Source: Gammaproteobacteria bacterium
Lineage (GTDB): Bacteria; Pseudomonadota; Gammaproteobacteria; Pseudomonadales; Ketobacteraceae
Assembly (NCBI GenBank): GCA_013178375.1
Contig: JABLXQ010000008.1
Coordinates: 116,774-180,773, forward strand
Reading direction: 5' to 3'
Length of the DNA stretch: 64,000 bases
Position numbers and translations under genes: made by a program. The notes under the pieces were generated by a model, which did no database searches, was not told the DNA's origin, and was given only the letters and a program-made list of their open reading frames with translations. Position 1 is the stretch's first letter. Each line of letters opens with the position of its first letter. Below are positions 18,354 through 25,253 of this stretch, piece after piece.

Positions 18354-18852
18354 CAGCCACCTCGCGCCGCGCTGCGATGGATTTCTGCAGACTGATCAGC
18401 TGGGCACTGATTTCGTGGCAGGTGGAGTAGTTTTCCGCAACGGTGGCGGCAACGGCTTCAACTTCGACGGGGGCCGCATCAGCAATTCGGGCGGGGTCGG
18501 GCACGTCACCGCTGGCGGTGGCGTCGTGGAACACGCGGAAACCACCAGGCAGATCGCAAGCAGCATCAGACGGAACATAGATGGGCACCTCTTTCACGAT
18601 GGTTTTGGCTTTCTCGCGAACCAGCTGCACGCGGTCCACATATTCGGTGATCACCTTGGGGACGTTCTCGGCGTTCTGGGCGCGGGATTCGGCCAGCTGA
18701 CGGGTGTGCTCTGCTTTTTCGGCTTCCCAGCGTCCAGCCTCTTGCTTGGCGCCCTGGTAATGGCCCCAGGAAAAAATGGCGTATGGCGCCCCGGCGATGG
18801 CCACCACCCGCAGGAAATTCAGAAGGGACTTAGCTGATGTCAGCGTCATCAC
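18343..18852 (-). CDS. Rz: Inner-membrane spanin (Rz-like), 169 aa
   Basis: An N-terminal membrane segment (about 12-28) is followed by a helical periplasmic domain, with a Cys near 99 in SDAACDLPGGFRVFHDA and a closing coiled-coil region. This is the typical i-spanin plan. It works with the outer-membrane lipoprotein encoded inside it (18396-18578) to disrupt the outer membrane at lysis. The start is the GTG at 18852 (GTGA overlap, GGGGAG upstream) or the ATG at 18849. Flanked by holin and XhlA-like genes. Confidence 0.85.
   Translation of the reverse strand: MMTLTSAKSLLNFLRVVAIAGAPYAIFSWGHYQGAKQEAGRWEAEKAEHTRQLAESRAQNAENVPKVITEYVDRVQLVREKAKTIVKEVPIYVPSDAACDLPGGFRVFHDATASGDVPDPARIADAAPVEVEAVAATVAENYSTCHEISAQLISLQKSIAARREVADAE
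18396..18578 (-). CDS. Rz1: Outer-membrane spanin lipoprotein (Rz1), nested gene, 60 aa
   Basis: This frame lies wholly inside the i-spanin gene. It begins MFRLMLLAICLVVSAC, a signal peptide with the lipobox VSAC, and the mature part is proline-rich (STTPPPAVTCP, PLPPPLRK). That is the exact plan of Rz1-type o-spanins: lipoylated Cys, short, Pro-rich. The pair spans the periplasm and fuses membranes at lysis. Nested Rz1 genes are known in lambda. Confidence 0.85.
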   Translation of the reverse strand: MFRLMLLAICLVVSACSTTPPPAVTCPTPPELLMRPPSKLKPLPPPLRKTTPPATKSVPS

Positions 18853-19052
18853 TGCACCTGCTCCCCTGTTTGGCGGGAACTGATGCCGTCCGTCAGCGCA
18901 TTACTGAGCCGGTCAGCACCAAACAGAACGCTGCACACAGCAACCCAGTTGCCGCCATCCAGCTTGTCGATCCAAAGAAAGTAGGATGCCAGCAGCAGGC
19001 CGGCGCCCATCATCAGGAAGAAGCCCAAGCGAAGAAGTACGGACACTCTCAT
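18849..19052 (-). CDS. Holin, two membrane segments, 67 aa
   Basis: Two hydrophobic segments (about residues 6-26 and 33-48) with a short turn (WIDKLDGGN) and a polar, charged tail fit a class II-like holin. Holins form the inner-membrane holes that release endolysin. The start overlaps the endolysin stop as ATGA, and the stop overlaps the spanin start. The gene order endolysin-holin-spanin confirms the lysis cassette, although the sequence itself is too short for a family name. Confidence 0.7.
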   Translation of the reverse strand: MRVSVLLRLGFFLMMGAGLLLASYFLWIDKLDGGNWVAVCSVLFGADRLSNALTDGISSRQTGEQVQ

Positions 19053-19714
19053 TGATTGATCCCCATGGCCGAAAGCAAACGCGCGTAATAGTCCACACGA
19101 TCAGCTGGACGGTCATCGTCAAGCCGGCCGTGCCCGATGGTGCCGCCGTTGATATTTTTGGTGACCTGCAGGAAGTTGCCGGCGTCAGCCAGCGGGCTCA
19201 GGTTGCGCGCGCGCCAGAACCAGCAGGCAGACTCAACCGCGCTGTCGTGATTCAGAAGCAGATCCGGCTGCGTCACCAGATCAAGGTTCAGGGCCTCGCC
19301 GCACTGCCGGTAATTGTCCTTGCCGGTGATCTGCTTCAGGCCGCGCCCGCGATAACGCCAGCCATCACCCGACTCCACGGGCCCGTTGCCCATGCGATTG
19401 GCGTAGACGTGATTGGCGATCGCTTCAGGCTGCTTGGCCAAGGCGCTGGCCAACGGGTTCGGAAATCCACTGGCCAACTTGAATCGGCTGGGCCACGTAT
19501 CTGCCAGACCTTTTGCCGAGTAATTCAGATTCTCTTCAATGCGCGTGAAGTCACTCGACTCATGCGCAATCTGCGCGATGAATGCGGCCACGCGGGCTGG
19601 GGTATCGATGCCGTAATCCGGCATGTGCTTGATCAGGAAAGGCAGGTACCTCAGACAGGCAATCCGGCCCGCCGTGGTCACGCAAATGGACTGGAGAATG
19701 CTGGAGGTAATCAT
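19049..19714 (-). CDS. Endolysin, GH19 chitinase-type, 221 aa
   Basis: The protein cleaves cell wall peptidoglycan to free progeny. The GH19 active site is visible: AAFIAQIAHESSDFTRIEEN carries the first catalytic Glu (HES) and the second (EEN). Further GH19 marks are GDGWRYRGRGLKQITGKDNY and the late helical ESACWFWRARNL. There is no export signal, so it needs the holin next to it. The late 20-bp motif lies 56 nt upstream, and a terminator lies between it and the preceding gene, so a separate late unit probably begins here. Confidence 0.9.
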   Translation of the reverse strand: MITSSILQSICVTTAGRIACLRYLPFLIKHMPDYGIDTPARVAAFIAQIAHESSDFTRIEENLNYSAKGLADTWPSRFKLASGFPNPLASALAKQPEAIANHVYANRMGNGPVESGDGWRYRGRGLKQITGKDNYRQCGEALNLDLVTQPDLLLNHDSAVESACWFWRARNLSPLADAGNFLQVTKNINGGTIGHGRLDDDRPADRVDYYARLLSAMGINQ

Positions 19715-19769
19715 CTCGCCGCTTTATTCCCTGATGACGTTGTTGACTGGTTACAGATTGGCGAGACGA

Positions 19770-19789
19770 CAGCAGAGTCACATTTGTGG
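19770..19789 (-). promoter_or_regulatory. Late-gene 20-bp motif, copy 2 (upstream of endolysin)
   Basis: This copy is identical over 20 bp to 13573-13592 and also has a TTGAC box one base upstream. It lies between a terminator (19797-19830) and the lysis-packaging block, a location expected for the main late promoter or the binding site of its activator. Confidence 0.5.
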
Positions 19790-19796
19790 GGTCAAC

Positions 19797-19830
19797 AAAA
19801 AACCCGGCGAGCGCGAGGGCTGGCCGGGTT
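19797..19830 (-). terminator. Terminator ending the minus-strand early operon
   Basis: An 8-bp stem, AACCCGGC with GCCGGGTT, is followed on the minus strand by TTTT. It is placed 21 nt after the 92-aa gene and just before the late motif, so it probably separates early from late transcription. Confidence 0.75.
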
Positions 19831-19850
19831 TGTGGTGTTGCAGTTTTGGC

Positions 19851-20129
19851 TTAACTTGCGGGGGCAATGCCCAGTTCGCGCGCTCGCTCGGTTGAAATGA
19901 AAATTGGGGGCGGATTCGTCATATTGATAATGCTGTTCTCTATCACCTTCGCTAATTTCTGCTTTTCCTTCACCGCGTGATAGGCCAAAAGCAAATAGAA
20001 ATCAGCCTCAGACAGCCCTGCAAACCTTGCAATATTACGGCAATCCCTCACCAGCACATCACTCCGGCACATTTCCTTCAGCTCTTCCTTCATCTTCTCA
20101 ATTTTCGCTGCCGTATCCTGGTCAACCAT
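19851..20129 (-). CDS. Unknown phage protein, 92 aa
   Basis: The ATG at 20129 has GGGGAGG five bases upstream. A helical protein begins MVDQDTAAKIEKMKEELKEM, with a short conserved-looking end PPIFISTERARELG. It is the last gene of the minus-strand early operon and is followed by a strong terminator. A transcription antiterminator or late activator would be expected about here, but nothing in the sequence proves that. Family not recognised. Confidence 0.55.
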   Translation of the reverse strand: MVDQDTAAKIEKMKEELKEMCRSDVLVRDCRNIARFAGLSEADFYLLLAYHAVKEKQKLAKVIENSIINMTNPPPIFISTERARELGIAPAS

Positions 20130-20208
20130 ACGCACCTCCCCACTAATGTTAGGCTATTTTACCACTTTCTAGCCTGTGTGATATTTGATCAATTCGGGTT
20201 AATTCGGG

Positions 20209-20649
20209 TTATGGTCCCCGCCGTTCAAACTCCCACTTCGTCGTGCCGTAGCCGGTGCCAGTGTCGCGGCCCTTGGCATACTCGATTGCTTCAACGGCAT
20301 CGCGCCCGTGATCCATCGCCGCCATGGCCCAGCAGCAACCAGAACCAATGGCGATACAGGGCGGCACTGGAATGGGCACAAGCAACTTCTCCAGTAGCAC
20401 AGCCTTGCCTGTCGCCTTCTCGATTACCAGGATCTCCACATCACCTTCAATCCGTGGCTTGGTGTCAGGCTTCATCCCGTCGAGCACCCACGGCATAACC
20501 AGCAGCACAGATTGGACTTCTCCTGCACCCGCCGCGACATAATCACCACAGTCGTGGATCTTGTTTGTTTCACAGAAGCGGCCTCGCTCTCCATCCATCA
20601 TCAGCGTGTCCGCTGCCAGTGTTTTCCCATCCCATGCAACTGTTGTCAT
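20209..20649 (-). CDS. Proteasome/HslV-like Ntn hydrolase, 146 aa
   Basis: The ATG (20649) overlaps the upstream TAA (TAATG). After Met removal Thr2 would be the nucleophile, as in HslV (MTTVAWDGKTLAADT). The later run IAIGSGCCWAMAAMDHG matches the glycine-rich GSG turn plus helix of HslV and proteasome beta subunits. At 146 aa it is close to the usual HslV size (about 175) but lacks the C-terminal part. Phage versions are known, with no clear role. It has no ATPase partner here, so a maturation or host-interference protease is only inferred. Confidence 0.65.
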   Translation of the reverse strand: MTTVAWDGKTLAADTLMMDGERGRFCETNKIHDCGDYVAAGAGEVQSVLLVMPWVLDGMKPDTKPRIEGDVEILVIEKATGKAVLLEKLLVPIPVPPCIAIGSGCCWAMAAMDHGRDAVEAIEYAKGRDTGTGYGTTKWEFERRGP

Positions 20650-21245
20650 TAGGTTTCCGCTCCCACCCGCCTCAACTCGTCGTACCCCACACACAAGCCA
20701 TTGCCGCCAGGCATGAGATCCTGGCATGCCAGCAATCGATGCATGGCTTCAACGCCCGTACCCCTCAGTTTCGGAAGCGAAGGCCAAGGCAGCGGGCCGT
20801 GCTCATAAGGAAGCACCTCGCTCCACACCGAGACTCTTATAGGCCCAGACCCAAACCGCCGGTGAAGCCTCATTCCAAAAATCTTTCTGGGCTGGCCTTT
20901 CATCCGGTTTCCCAATTCAACCATTCGCAGCGGCTTCAATTCTCGTTCCAGTGGATCGGGATCGAGAACTCTGTCTGTTACACACACCTGGTCGGGATAA
21001 ACGCCATGCAAAAAGCAATATTCGGTCTGCAATTCGATGATCGCATCAATGATGCTGGCTCCCTCGTCCACCGTTACCGATAGGCTGGTGCGGGCGCAAT
21101 TATCTTCATAATTCCATTCACGAATCCGCGTCGACCTCAACGCCTTGCGCGTCTCATACTTCGCACACACCCGCTCCACCGCCTGGTCGATGCGATCCAG
21201 CCCAACGCGCACAATCTTCTGCAACTCGGTTTCAGTGTGTCTCAT
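20649..21245 (-). CDS. Unknown phage protein, 198 aa
   Basis: The start at 21245 has GGGG before it and lies in a 14-nt overlap with the upstream stop. The first half (RHTETELQKIVRVGLDRIDQ) is helical and charged. The second half contains VSVWSEVLPYEHGPLPWPS and looks compact. No catalytic motif was recognised. It is translationally coupled to the Ntn hydrolase gene downstream. It may be a DNA or RNA modifying accessory of the early operon. Unknown. Confidence 0.55.
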   Translation of the reverse strand: MRHTETELQKIVRVGLDRIDQAVERVCAKYETRKALRSTRIREWNYEDNCARTSLSVTVDEGASIIDAIIELQTEYCFLHGVYPDQVCVTDRVLDPDPLERELKPLRMVELGNRMKGQPRKIFGMRLHRRFGSGPIRVSVWSEVLPYEHGPLPWPSLPKLRGTGVEAMHRLLACQDLMPGGNGLCVGYDELRRVGAET

Positions 21246-21561
21246 TTTTTCCCCTTGGCGCATGGAACGCGGCAAGCCGTGGATCACACGCGCTACATGC
21301 TTCAAACACATCGGCGCTATCCAGATACCACCTGGCGAGCTCGGGCCTCAATTTGTGTCGAATTATTTGCAGCCGCATATCGCCGCCGCAGGCCGGGCAT
21401 CTCGCCCACATGGCCGCATGTACCACCACTTCCCCTGTGTAAGCGCTATAGTTGATAACCTCCTGCTCCAGCGCGCCGATGACGCCTTTCCCCAGCACCG
21501 TTTCGCAATATTCTCTACTGACCCCGGCCTTCTCACCGGTTTCAGTGAATCGTTTTGGCAT
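21232..21561 (-). CDS. Small phage zinc-binding protein, 109 aa
   Basis: The start at 21561 overlaps the upstream gene by 20 nt. Two Cys pairs are visible (WARCPACGGDMRL about residue 53, and FEACSACDPR about residue 88), which would form a zinc ribbon. The N-terminal part has MPKRFTETGEKAGVSREY, a helix-turn-helix-like stretch. A nucleic acid binding role in the early operon is plausible. Not recognised as a named family. Confidence 0.55.
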   Translation of the reverse strand: MPKRFTETGEKAGVSREYCETVLGKGVIGALEQEVINYSAYTGEVVVHAAMWARCPACGGDMRLQIIRHKLRPELARWYLDSADVFEACSACDPRLAAFHAPRGKNETH

Positions 21562-22003
21562 TGACCACCTCGCCAGATTCAGAGTCCCACACCTTTCGCT
21601 TGTCGCCCGGGACGCCCTTGTCATTCATCAGCTGACCTGCCTGCAACAGATCATCAGGCCCTGGTGCTGGTGGAGCTGGCGGTGGGTCATATCGCAGCTT
21701 CGGAGTGACCACGCGCCCATTCTCCAAGTGCCGCTTAACTGCGAAAACCATCGCACGTCCACTCGGGTGGATGCTGGGCTCCATCACGGTTATAGCCAAC
21801 ACGCCCCGCCAGGTATATTCCACCGCCAGCTTGCCTTCACGCGCGATTGTCTTGGTTTGGGCATAGCGCTTGAGGTCTTCCCTGTCGATTTTGGCAGCCG
21901 GCGGCGGCTCCAGCTTCAGGGCGGCCATCAACAGCTCATCCTCGATGATGCCGTTCATGCTGGCCATCAACGCCTCCAGAACTTCCTCGGGCTTATGACT
22001 CAT
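21542..22003 (-). CDS. Unknown early phage protein, 153 aa
   Basis: Residues 1-60 are helical (SHKPEEVLEALMASMNGII), the middle has a beta unit (EYTWRGVLAITVMEPSIHPS), and a proline-rich linker (PPPAPPAPGP) leads to an acidic tail. It overlaps the next gene by 20 nt and the preceding one by 11 nt. No active-site motif was recognised. Confidence 0.5.
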   Translation of the reverse strand: MSHKPEEVLEALMASMNGIIEDELLMAALKLEPPPAAKIDREDLKRYAQTKTIAREGKLAVEYTWRGVLAITVMEPSIHPSGRAMVFAVKRHLENGRVVTPKLRYDPPPAPPAPGPDDLLQAGQLMNDKGVPGDKRKVWDSESGEVVNAKTIH

Positions 22004-22424
22004 ATTGGCCGCTCCCGACAGGTAATTCCCGCGCCTGGCCGTCCATGGGATGTGGTTTCACCCTGGTCTGGCGGGTGTGCTCGTTCATAAGAACGATGAT
22101 TTTTGATTGCAGGTCGCATTCCCTTGCCGATTTGAACTCCAGTTCGTTGGCGTGTTGCAGGAGCTTGTTGAAGCGCTCTTCATACTTCTCCACCAGCAAC
22201 ACGGCCCGATTGCGCTGATCCTCCAACCGCTTGTTTGCCTGCTTCAGCGATTCAATCACCGCGTTCTGGCGCTCGTACTGCTCGCGCAGCAGGGGCACAC
22301 GCAGCCACACACCCAACAGAATGACATTCACCCGCAGCTGCAGGGCTACCCACGCTTTCCGCGCCATCCGCTCCAGCCCCGCCTGCTCCAGCCACACCAG
22401 CCAACCATCTAGTTTCTTCAGCAT
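21993..22424 (-). CDS. Coiled-coil phage protein, 143 aa
   Basis: An N-terminal weakly hydrophobic helix (LQLRVNVILLGVWLRVP, about residues 28-44) is followed by a long coiled coil (YERQNAVIESLKQANKRLED). The tail has charged residues and PHPMDGQ. It could be a membrane-linked small coiled-coil protein. It overlaps its neighbours by 7 and 11 nt. Function unknown. Confidence 0.5.
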   Translation of the reverse strand: MLKKLDGWLVWLEQAGLERMARKAWVALQLRVNVILLGVWLRVPLLREQYERQNAVIESLKQANKRLEDQRNRAVLLVEKYEERFNKLLQHANELEFKSARECDLQSKIIVLMNEHTRQTRVKPHPMDGQARELPVGSGQYES

Positions 22425-22945
22425 GCCGCCTTCCCCTTTTCCAGTTTGAGTTTCACCCCGGCCGCCGTGTACAGGCCGCCCAGGTACGCATCAATGGCCT
22501 CCACTGCCGATTTCCACCCCCAGATCACCATGGCCAGGTATCCGACATCCACCATGCGATCGATCCACTCCAGCTGTTCCGGGGTGGCCCTGCCCTTGGC
22601 GGCCTTGAATTCAATCCACAGGCCGTTGCGCTCATTCAATGGCACCGGCAGGAATAGGTCGCTCACCCCTTTCTTAACGCCCTGCGCTTTCAACTTGCCA
22701 GCAATGGCTTTGGATCGCTTCCCACCATTCGGGATGGCAACCAGATAATCCAGCACCGGGCGCAGCGTGCCGTCGGTGTGACGGAAATAAGCCAACCCCA
22801 TGAACTGGATCAGCCAGATCTGCTCGCGCTCTTCAATGTTCGCCGGCGGCTTCCTCTTCACCTTGGCCTTGGCCACCTTGATCCGCGCCGCGCCGGTGTT
22901 TCGACCGCCGTGCAATTTCCGCCCTTTCCTGATCGATAACCCCAT
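22418..22945 (-). CDS. VRR-NUC family nuclease, 175 aa
   Basis: The core motif GVSDLFLPVP (metal-binding Asp), then WIEFKAAKGR (ExK) and TPEQLEWIDRM, is that of the VRR-NUC branch of PD-(D/E)XK nucleases. These are commonly stand-alone in phages, where they cut flap or branched DNA. The start is uncertain: ATG at 22945 or 22975, or GTG at 22876. All overlap the RMF-like gene upstream. Its place between replication and late genes fits DNA resolution. Active-site residues are intact. Confidence 0.8.
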   Translation of the reverse strand: MGLSIRKGRKLHGGRNTGAARIKVAKAKVKRKPPANIEEREQIWLIQFMGLAYFRHTDGTLRPVLDYLVAIPNGGKRSKAIAGKLKAQGVKKGVSDLFLPVPLNERNGLWIEFKAAKGRATPEQLEWIDRMVDVGYLAMVIWGWKSAVEAIDAYLGGLYTAAGVKLKLEKGKAAC

Positions 22946-23099
22946 ACTCACCAATGCCCCTGTCTTTCGTCGCATCCAAAAAACCGTTCCAGTAATCCCA
23001 AGCCTCAGCCTTGTCTGCTGGTGGACTGGGGTCCAGATCCTTCAATCCCCTGCGGAACCCCCGCTTGTAGCTGTCAGGCTCCACGCCTTTGGCCTTCAT
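22833..23099 (-). CDS. Small ribosome modulation factor-like phage protein, 88 aa
   Basis: Residues 11-48 show the pattern YKRGFRRGLKDL, PSPPA, WDYWNGFLDA, which follows the spacing of ribosome modulation factor (G-aromatic..G, P, W..GF..A). RMF dimerises ribosomes in resting cells, so a phage version could affect translation. The C-terminal 40 residues are low-complexity and overlap the nuclease gene by over 110 nt, so the true end may be weakly selected. ATGA overlap upstream. Resemblance judged by eye, moderate. Confidence 0.5.
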   Translation of the reverse strand: MKAKGVEPDSYKRGFRRGLKDLDPSPPADKAEAWDYWNGFLDATKDRGIGEYGVIDQERAEIARRSKHRRGADQGGQGQGEEEAAGEH

Positions 23100-23311
23100 G
23101 GGGTCACCCCCGCGCGCTGCAGCTGGTCTGCTGGTAATACGCCCCTCGCAAAAGCCAATATCACCTCCCCAGCATCGTGCAGTGGCTGCTTGGTGCGGCC
23201 GCTCGCCAGACTTGCCAGCCTGCCCGGCTGCAGGCCCAGATCTCTCTCAATCACACGGGTGGGGCGCCCCGCTGTCCGCAACAGGCTTAACAACAACGGC
23301 CAATCAATCAT
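23096..23311 (-). CDS. Small HTH-like phage protein, 71 aa
   Basis: A compact helical protein (RTAGRPTRVIERDLGL, then RLASLASGRTK) that could form a helix-turn-helix of the lambda repressor type. It is coupled by ATGA overlaps on both sides. A regulatory role in the early operon is inferred. Confidence 0.5.
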   Translation of the reverse strand: MIDWPLLLSLLRTAGRPTRVIERDLGLQPGRLASLASGRTKQPLHDAGEVILAFARGVLPADQLQRAGVTP

Positions 23312-23679
23312 GCTGCAGCCCCAATCGCTCGCTCACGCAGGCGGAAAACCCCACCCAACTCCAGATCGAACAGTTTCATGGTCAGGCGGGCGATATCGGC
23401 CGTGTAGTTGTTGTTCAGGTTGAACGGCTCACCGTTGCTCATGCGCACGCCTTCGTACCGCATCTGCTCAATCACGAACTTGTGGCTGACGCGCTTGCCG
23501 CCCAGCAGCCGGCGGCGATTGACGTGCTGCACAAACGCATCCAGCACCGGCACGCTGGATTTCATGGTTGTGAAAAAACCCTCATACCAAGGCTCCGAAC
23601 TGGACCGGCACTGCACCACTTCGATCAACCTGATTTTTTCGGCATCAGGAAGCCCCCACCACTCACTGACTGTCAGCAT
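23308..23679 (-). CDS. Unknown phage protein, 123 aa
   Basis: The ATG at 23679 has GGGAGG just upstream and starts 2 nt after the previous stop. A longer frame to 23808 is rejected. The sequence is all helical in look (MLTVSEWWGLPDAEKIRL), with NVNRRRLLGGKRVSHKFVIEQ-like basic patches and YNLN-like Asn pairs near DIARLTMKLFDLELG. No family recognised. It lies in the early operon near small DNA-binding genes. Confidence 0.5.
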   Translation of the reverse strand: MLTVSEWWGLPDAEKIRLIEVVQCRSSSEPWYEGFFTTMKSSVPVLDAFVQHVNRRRLLGGKRVSHKFVIEQMRYEGVRMSNGEPFNLNNNYTADIARLTMKLFDLELGGVFRLRERAIGAAA

Positions 23680-23681
23680 GC

Positions 23682-23984
23682 CTACCTCCCGACCGACATC
23701 AGGCGACGGCGCGACAGGATCTGCGGCAGGCGCTCTTCCCGGCAGCATTCGCAGTATTTCGAAAACTGCCCTCCCCTGTACTCCGCCTTGCACAACGGAT
23801 TCGCGCACAGCTTGTGGTCGGGTTTTGCGAGCAACCCGCCATCACCACACTTCCGCTGCAAATGCTTCCGGCTGTGCTTGTGGCCCTGCGTTGCCAGAAT
23901 ACGAACCACATCAGCCCATGTGTTGCCGGGCTGCTTGTACAGCGCGGCCGCCCTTTTCAAAACTTCCATCGGAATGCTTGCCAT
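23682..23984 (-). CDS. Zinc-finger phage protein, 100 aa
   Basis: The N-terminal helices (MASIPMEVLKRAAALYKQPG) and NTWADVVRILATQG look like a helix-turn-helix. Further on, a Cys set is visible (KLCANPLCKAEYRGGQFSKYC, CECCREE). The Cys spacing fits a zinc ribbon. A DNA-binding regulator is plausible. The start ATG has GAGG upstream. Not a named family to me. Confidence 0.5.
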   Translation of the reverse strand: MASIPMEVLKRAAALYKQPGNTWADVVRILATQGHKHSRKHLQRKCGDGGLLAKPDHKLCANPLCKAEYRGGQFSKYCECCREERLPQILSRRRLMSVGR

Positions 23985-24012
23985 GTAGCTATCCTCGCCT
24001 TGAAATTCGGGT

Positions 24013-24657
24013 TTACGATTTCCGGTAGCAGGCCGGCAGATACCGATCCACGTTGTTGCGCTGAGCCCACTCCAGCAATGTCGCAGGCGGCACCTGGGGC
24101 CAGTGCTCGAATCCCAATTGCCGCTTCAGGGTTTCCCACCCCCACATCGTGACGAACACAACACGCTGCCTGTCGAACCACGCCTTCCCCTCGCCAGGGC
24201 GCAAGCCGCTCTCGCCCTTCTGGTGCTGCAGCTGGTGCTCCGAGTTAAGCAGCGGGATCCCGCAGTACAACGGCTTGATACTGCTGCCGGCCCCATCCCT
24301 CACCCGCCGGACGTGGGCATAAACGATCTGATCGTCTCCGGTGCCGCGGCGACTGCTGTGCGCGCTGGGCTGCTTCTTCACCCACGCCTGGTAGTGCTCG
24401 TCACTTCCAATGGCCCGCCAGACCGCTGGTGCACTGAAAAAACCGGACAGGAACAGCGTCCTGGCCTCCTTCCCCCAATTGGCCGGCTTGTACGCCAGCT
24501 CAACCAGTCCAATGTTTGTCCCGAATTCCATCATCCGGGCGCTGAATCGATTTGCCTGTTCGGTCGGTATCACCAGCGTCAGCTCGATAGATCCGTCCGG
24601 CATGTACCGGCCGTTGTAGGTCGTGCCCATCACCGCAGGATTGTGTGCTAACCCCAT
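24013..24657 (-). CDS. Phage protein with His-rich patch, 214 aa
   Basis: The middle holds KPLYCGIPLLNSEHQLQHQK, a Cys/Glu/His cluster reminiscent of the HNH-like or Ref-type nuclease pattern, with an upstream VYAHVRRVRDG. The N-terminal 60 residues have beta strands (SIELTLVIPTEQANRF), and a later part includes WETLKRQLGFEHWP. It lies directly after the P-like replication gene, a common site for recombination or nuclease accessory genes. HNH assignment is tentative, since the canonical zinc pair is absent. Confidence 0.45.
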   Translation of the reverse strand: MGLAHNPAVMGTTYNGRYMPDGSIELTLVIPTEQANRFSARMMEFGTNIGLVELAYKPANWGKEARTLFLSGFFSAPAVWRAIGSDEHYQAWVKKQPSAHSSRRGTGDDQIVYAHVRRVRDGAGSSIKPLYCGIPLLNSEHQLQHQKGESGLRPGEGKAWFDRQRVVFVTMWGWETLKRQLGFEHWPQVPPATLLEWAQRNNVDRYLPACYRKS

Positions 24658-24659
24658 GA

Positions 24660-25253
24660 CTACACCCCCGCTTCCGGGTTGACGATCGGCTTGCGGAACG
24701 ACTCGTACAGCTTGATCTGGTCTTCTCGGCTCATTTGCCCACCTGAAACTGACGCCTTGATTTTCGGTAATTCCCGCGCGGCCCTATCCACGGAATCTTG
24801 CCGGGTCGATGCCGGCAGGCGTTCCACATGGAACCGCTGGTATGAACTGGTCCAGGGCAGCTTGGGGCCACCCAAAACATAACTTTTGAATTCCGCCGGC
24901 GCAGGGGGCCAATCCGGAAACTTATCAAACAGCTTGCCCATCATCTTGCGCAGGTGAATGCGGGCTGCTGGCTCGCTGCCGTGACGCTTGCGCAACACCT
25001 GCAGCACCTGCAGCAGCTTCACGCCCCAGTTGAAAACATCACGGGACTTCGCGTCGAACTGCCCGTACTCCCGCTCCCACTTGCCACCGTACTCATCGAT
25101 CATGCGGGACCAAAATTCGGTCACCAGCTCCAGAGCATCAGGGGGCAACGTTTTGGAAGTCGCCCGATGCTGGCGCGGGGAATTCGTCGTCAAAGACGCT
25201 TTGTTCGTTAACGCGCTTACGTGCTTCATCGAATCGGCTGGCTGCTGTCCCAT
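24660..25253 (-). CDS. Replication protein P-like helicase loader, 197 aa
   Basis: The length and the segment WSRMIDEYGGKWEREYGQF, followed by a helix run with VLQVLRKRHGSEPAARIHLR, resemble lambda P-type loaders that bring the host DnaB helicase to the origin. It follows the initiator gene directly and overlaps its end by 116 nt; a start at 25229 (MKHV) would reduce this. No ATPase motif is seen, as expected for P-type proteins. Assigned by order and pattern. Confidence 0.55.
   Translation of the reverse strand: MGQQPADSMKHVSALTNKASLTTNSPRQHRATSKTLPPDALELVTEFWSRMIDEYGGKWEREYGQFDAKSRDVFNWGVKLLQVLQVLRKRHGSEPAARIHLRKMMGKLFDKFPDWPPAPAEFKSYVLGGPKLPWTSSYQRFHVERLPASTRQDSVDRAARELPKIKASVSGGQMSREDQIKLYESFRKPIVNPEAGV

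Noticed and set aside
15871..18837. 988-codon open frame on the plus strand over terminase and spanin genes
   Set aside because: It is antisense to well-recognised genes, with a low-complexity composition typical of the complement of GC-rich coding DNA.
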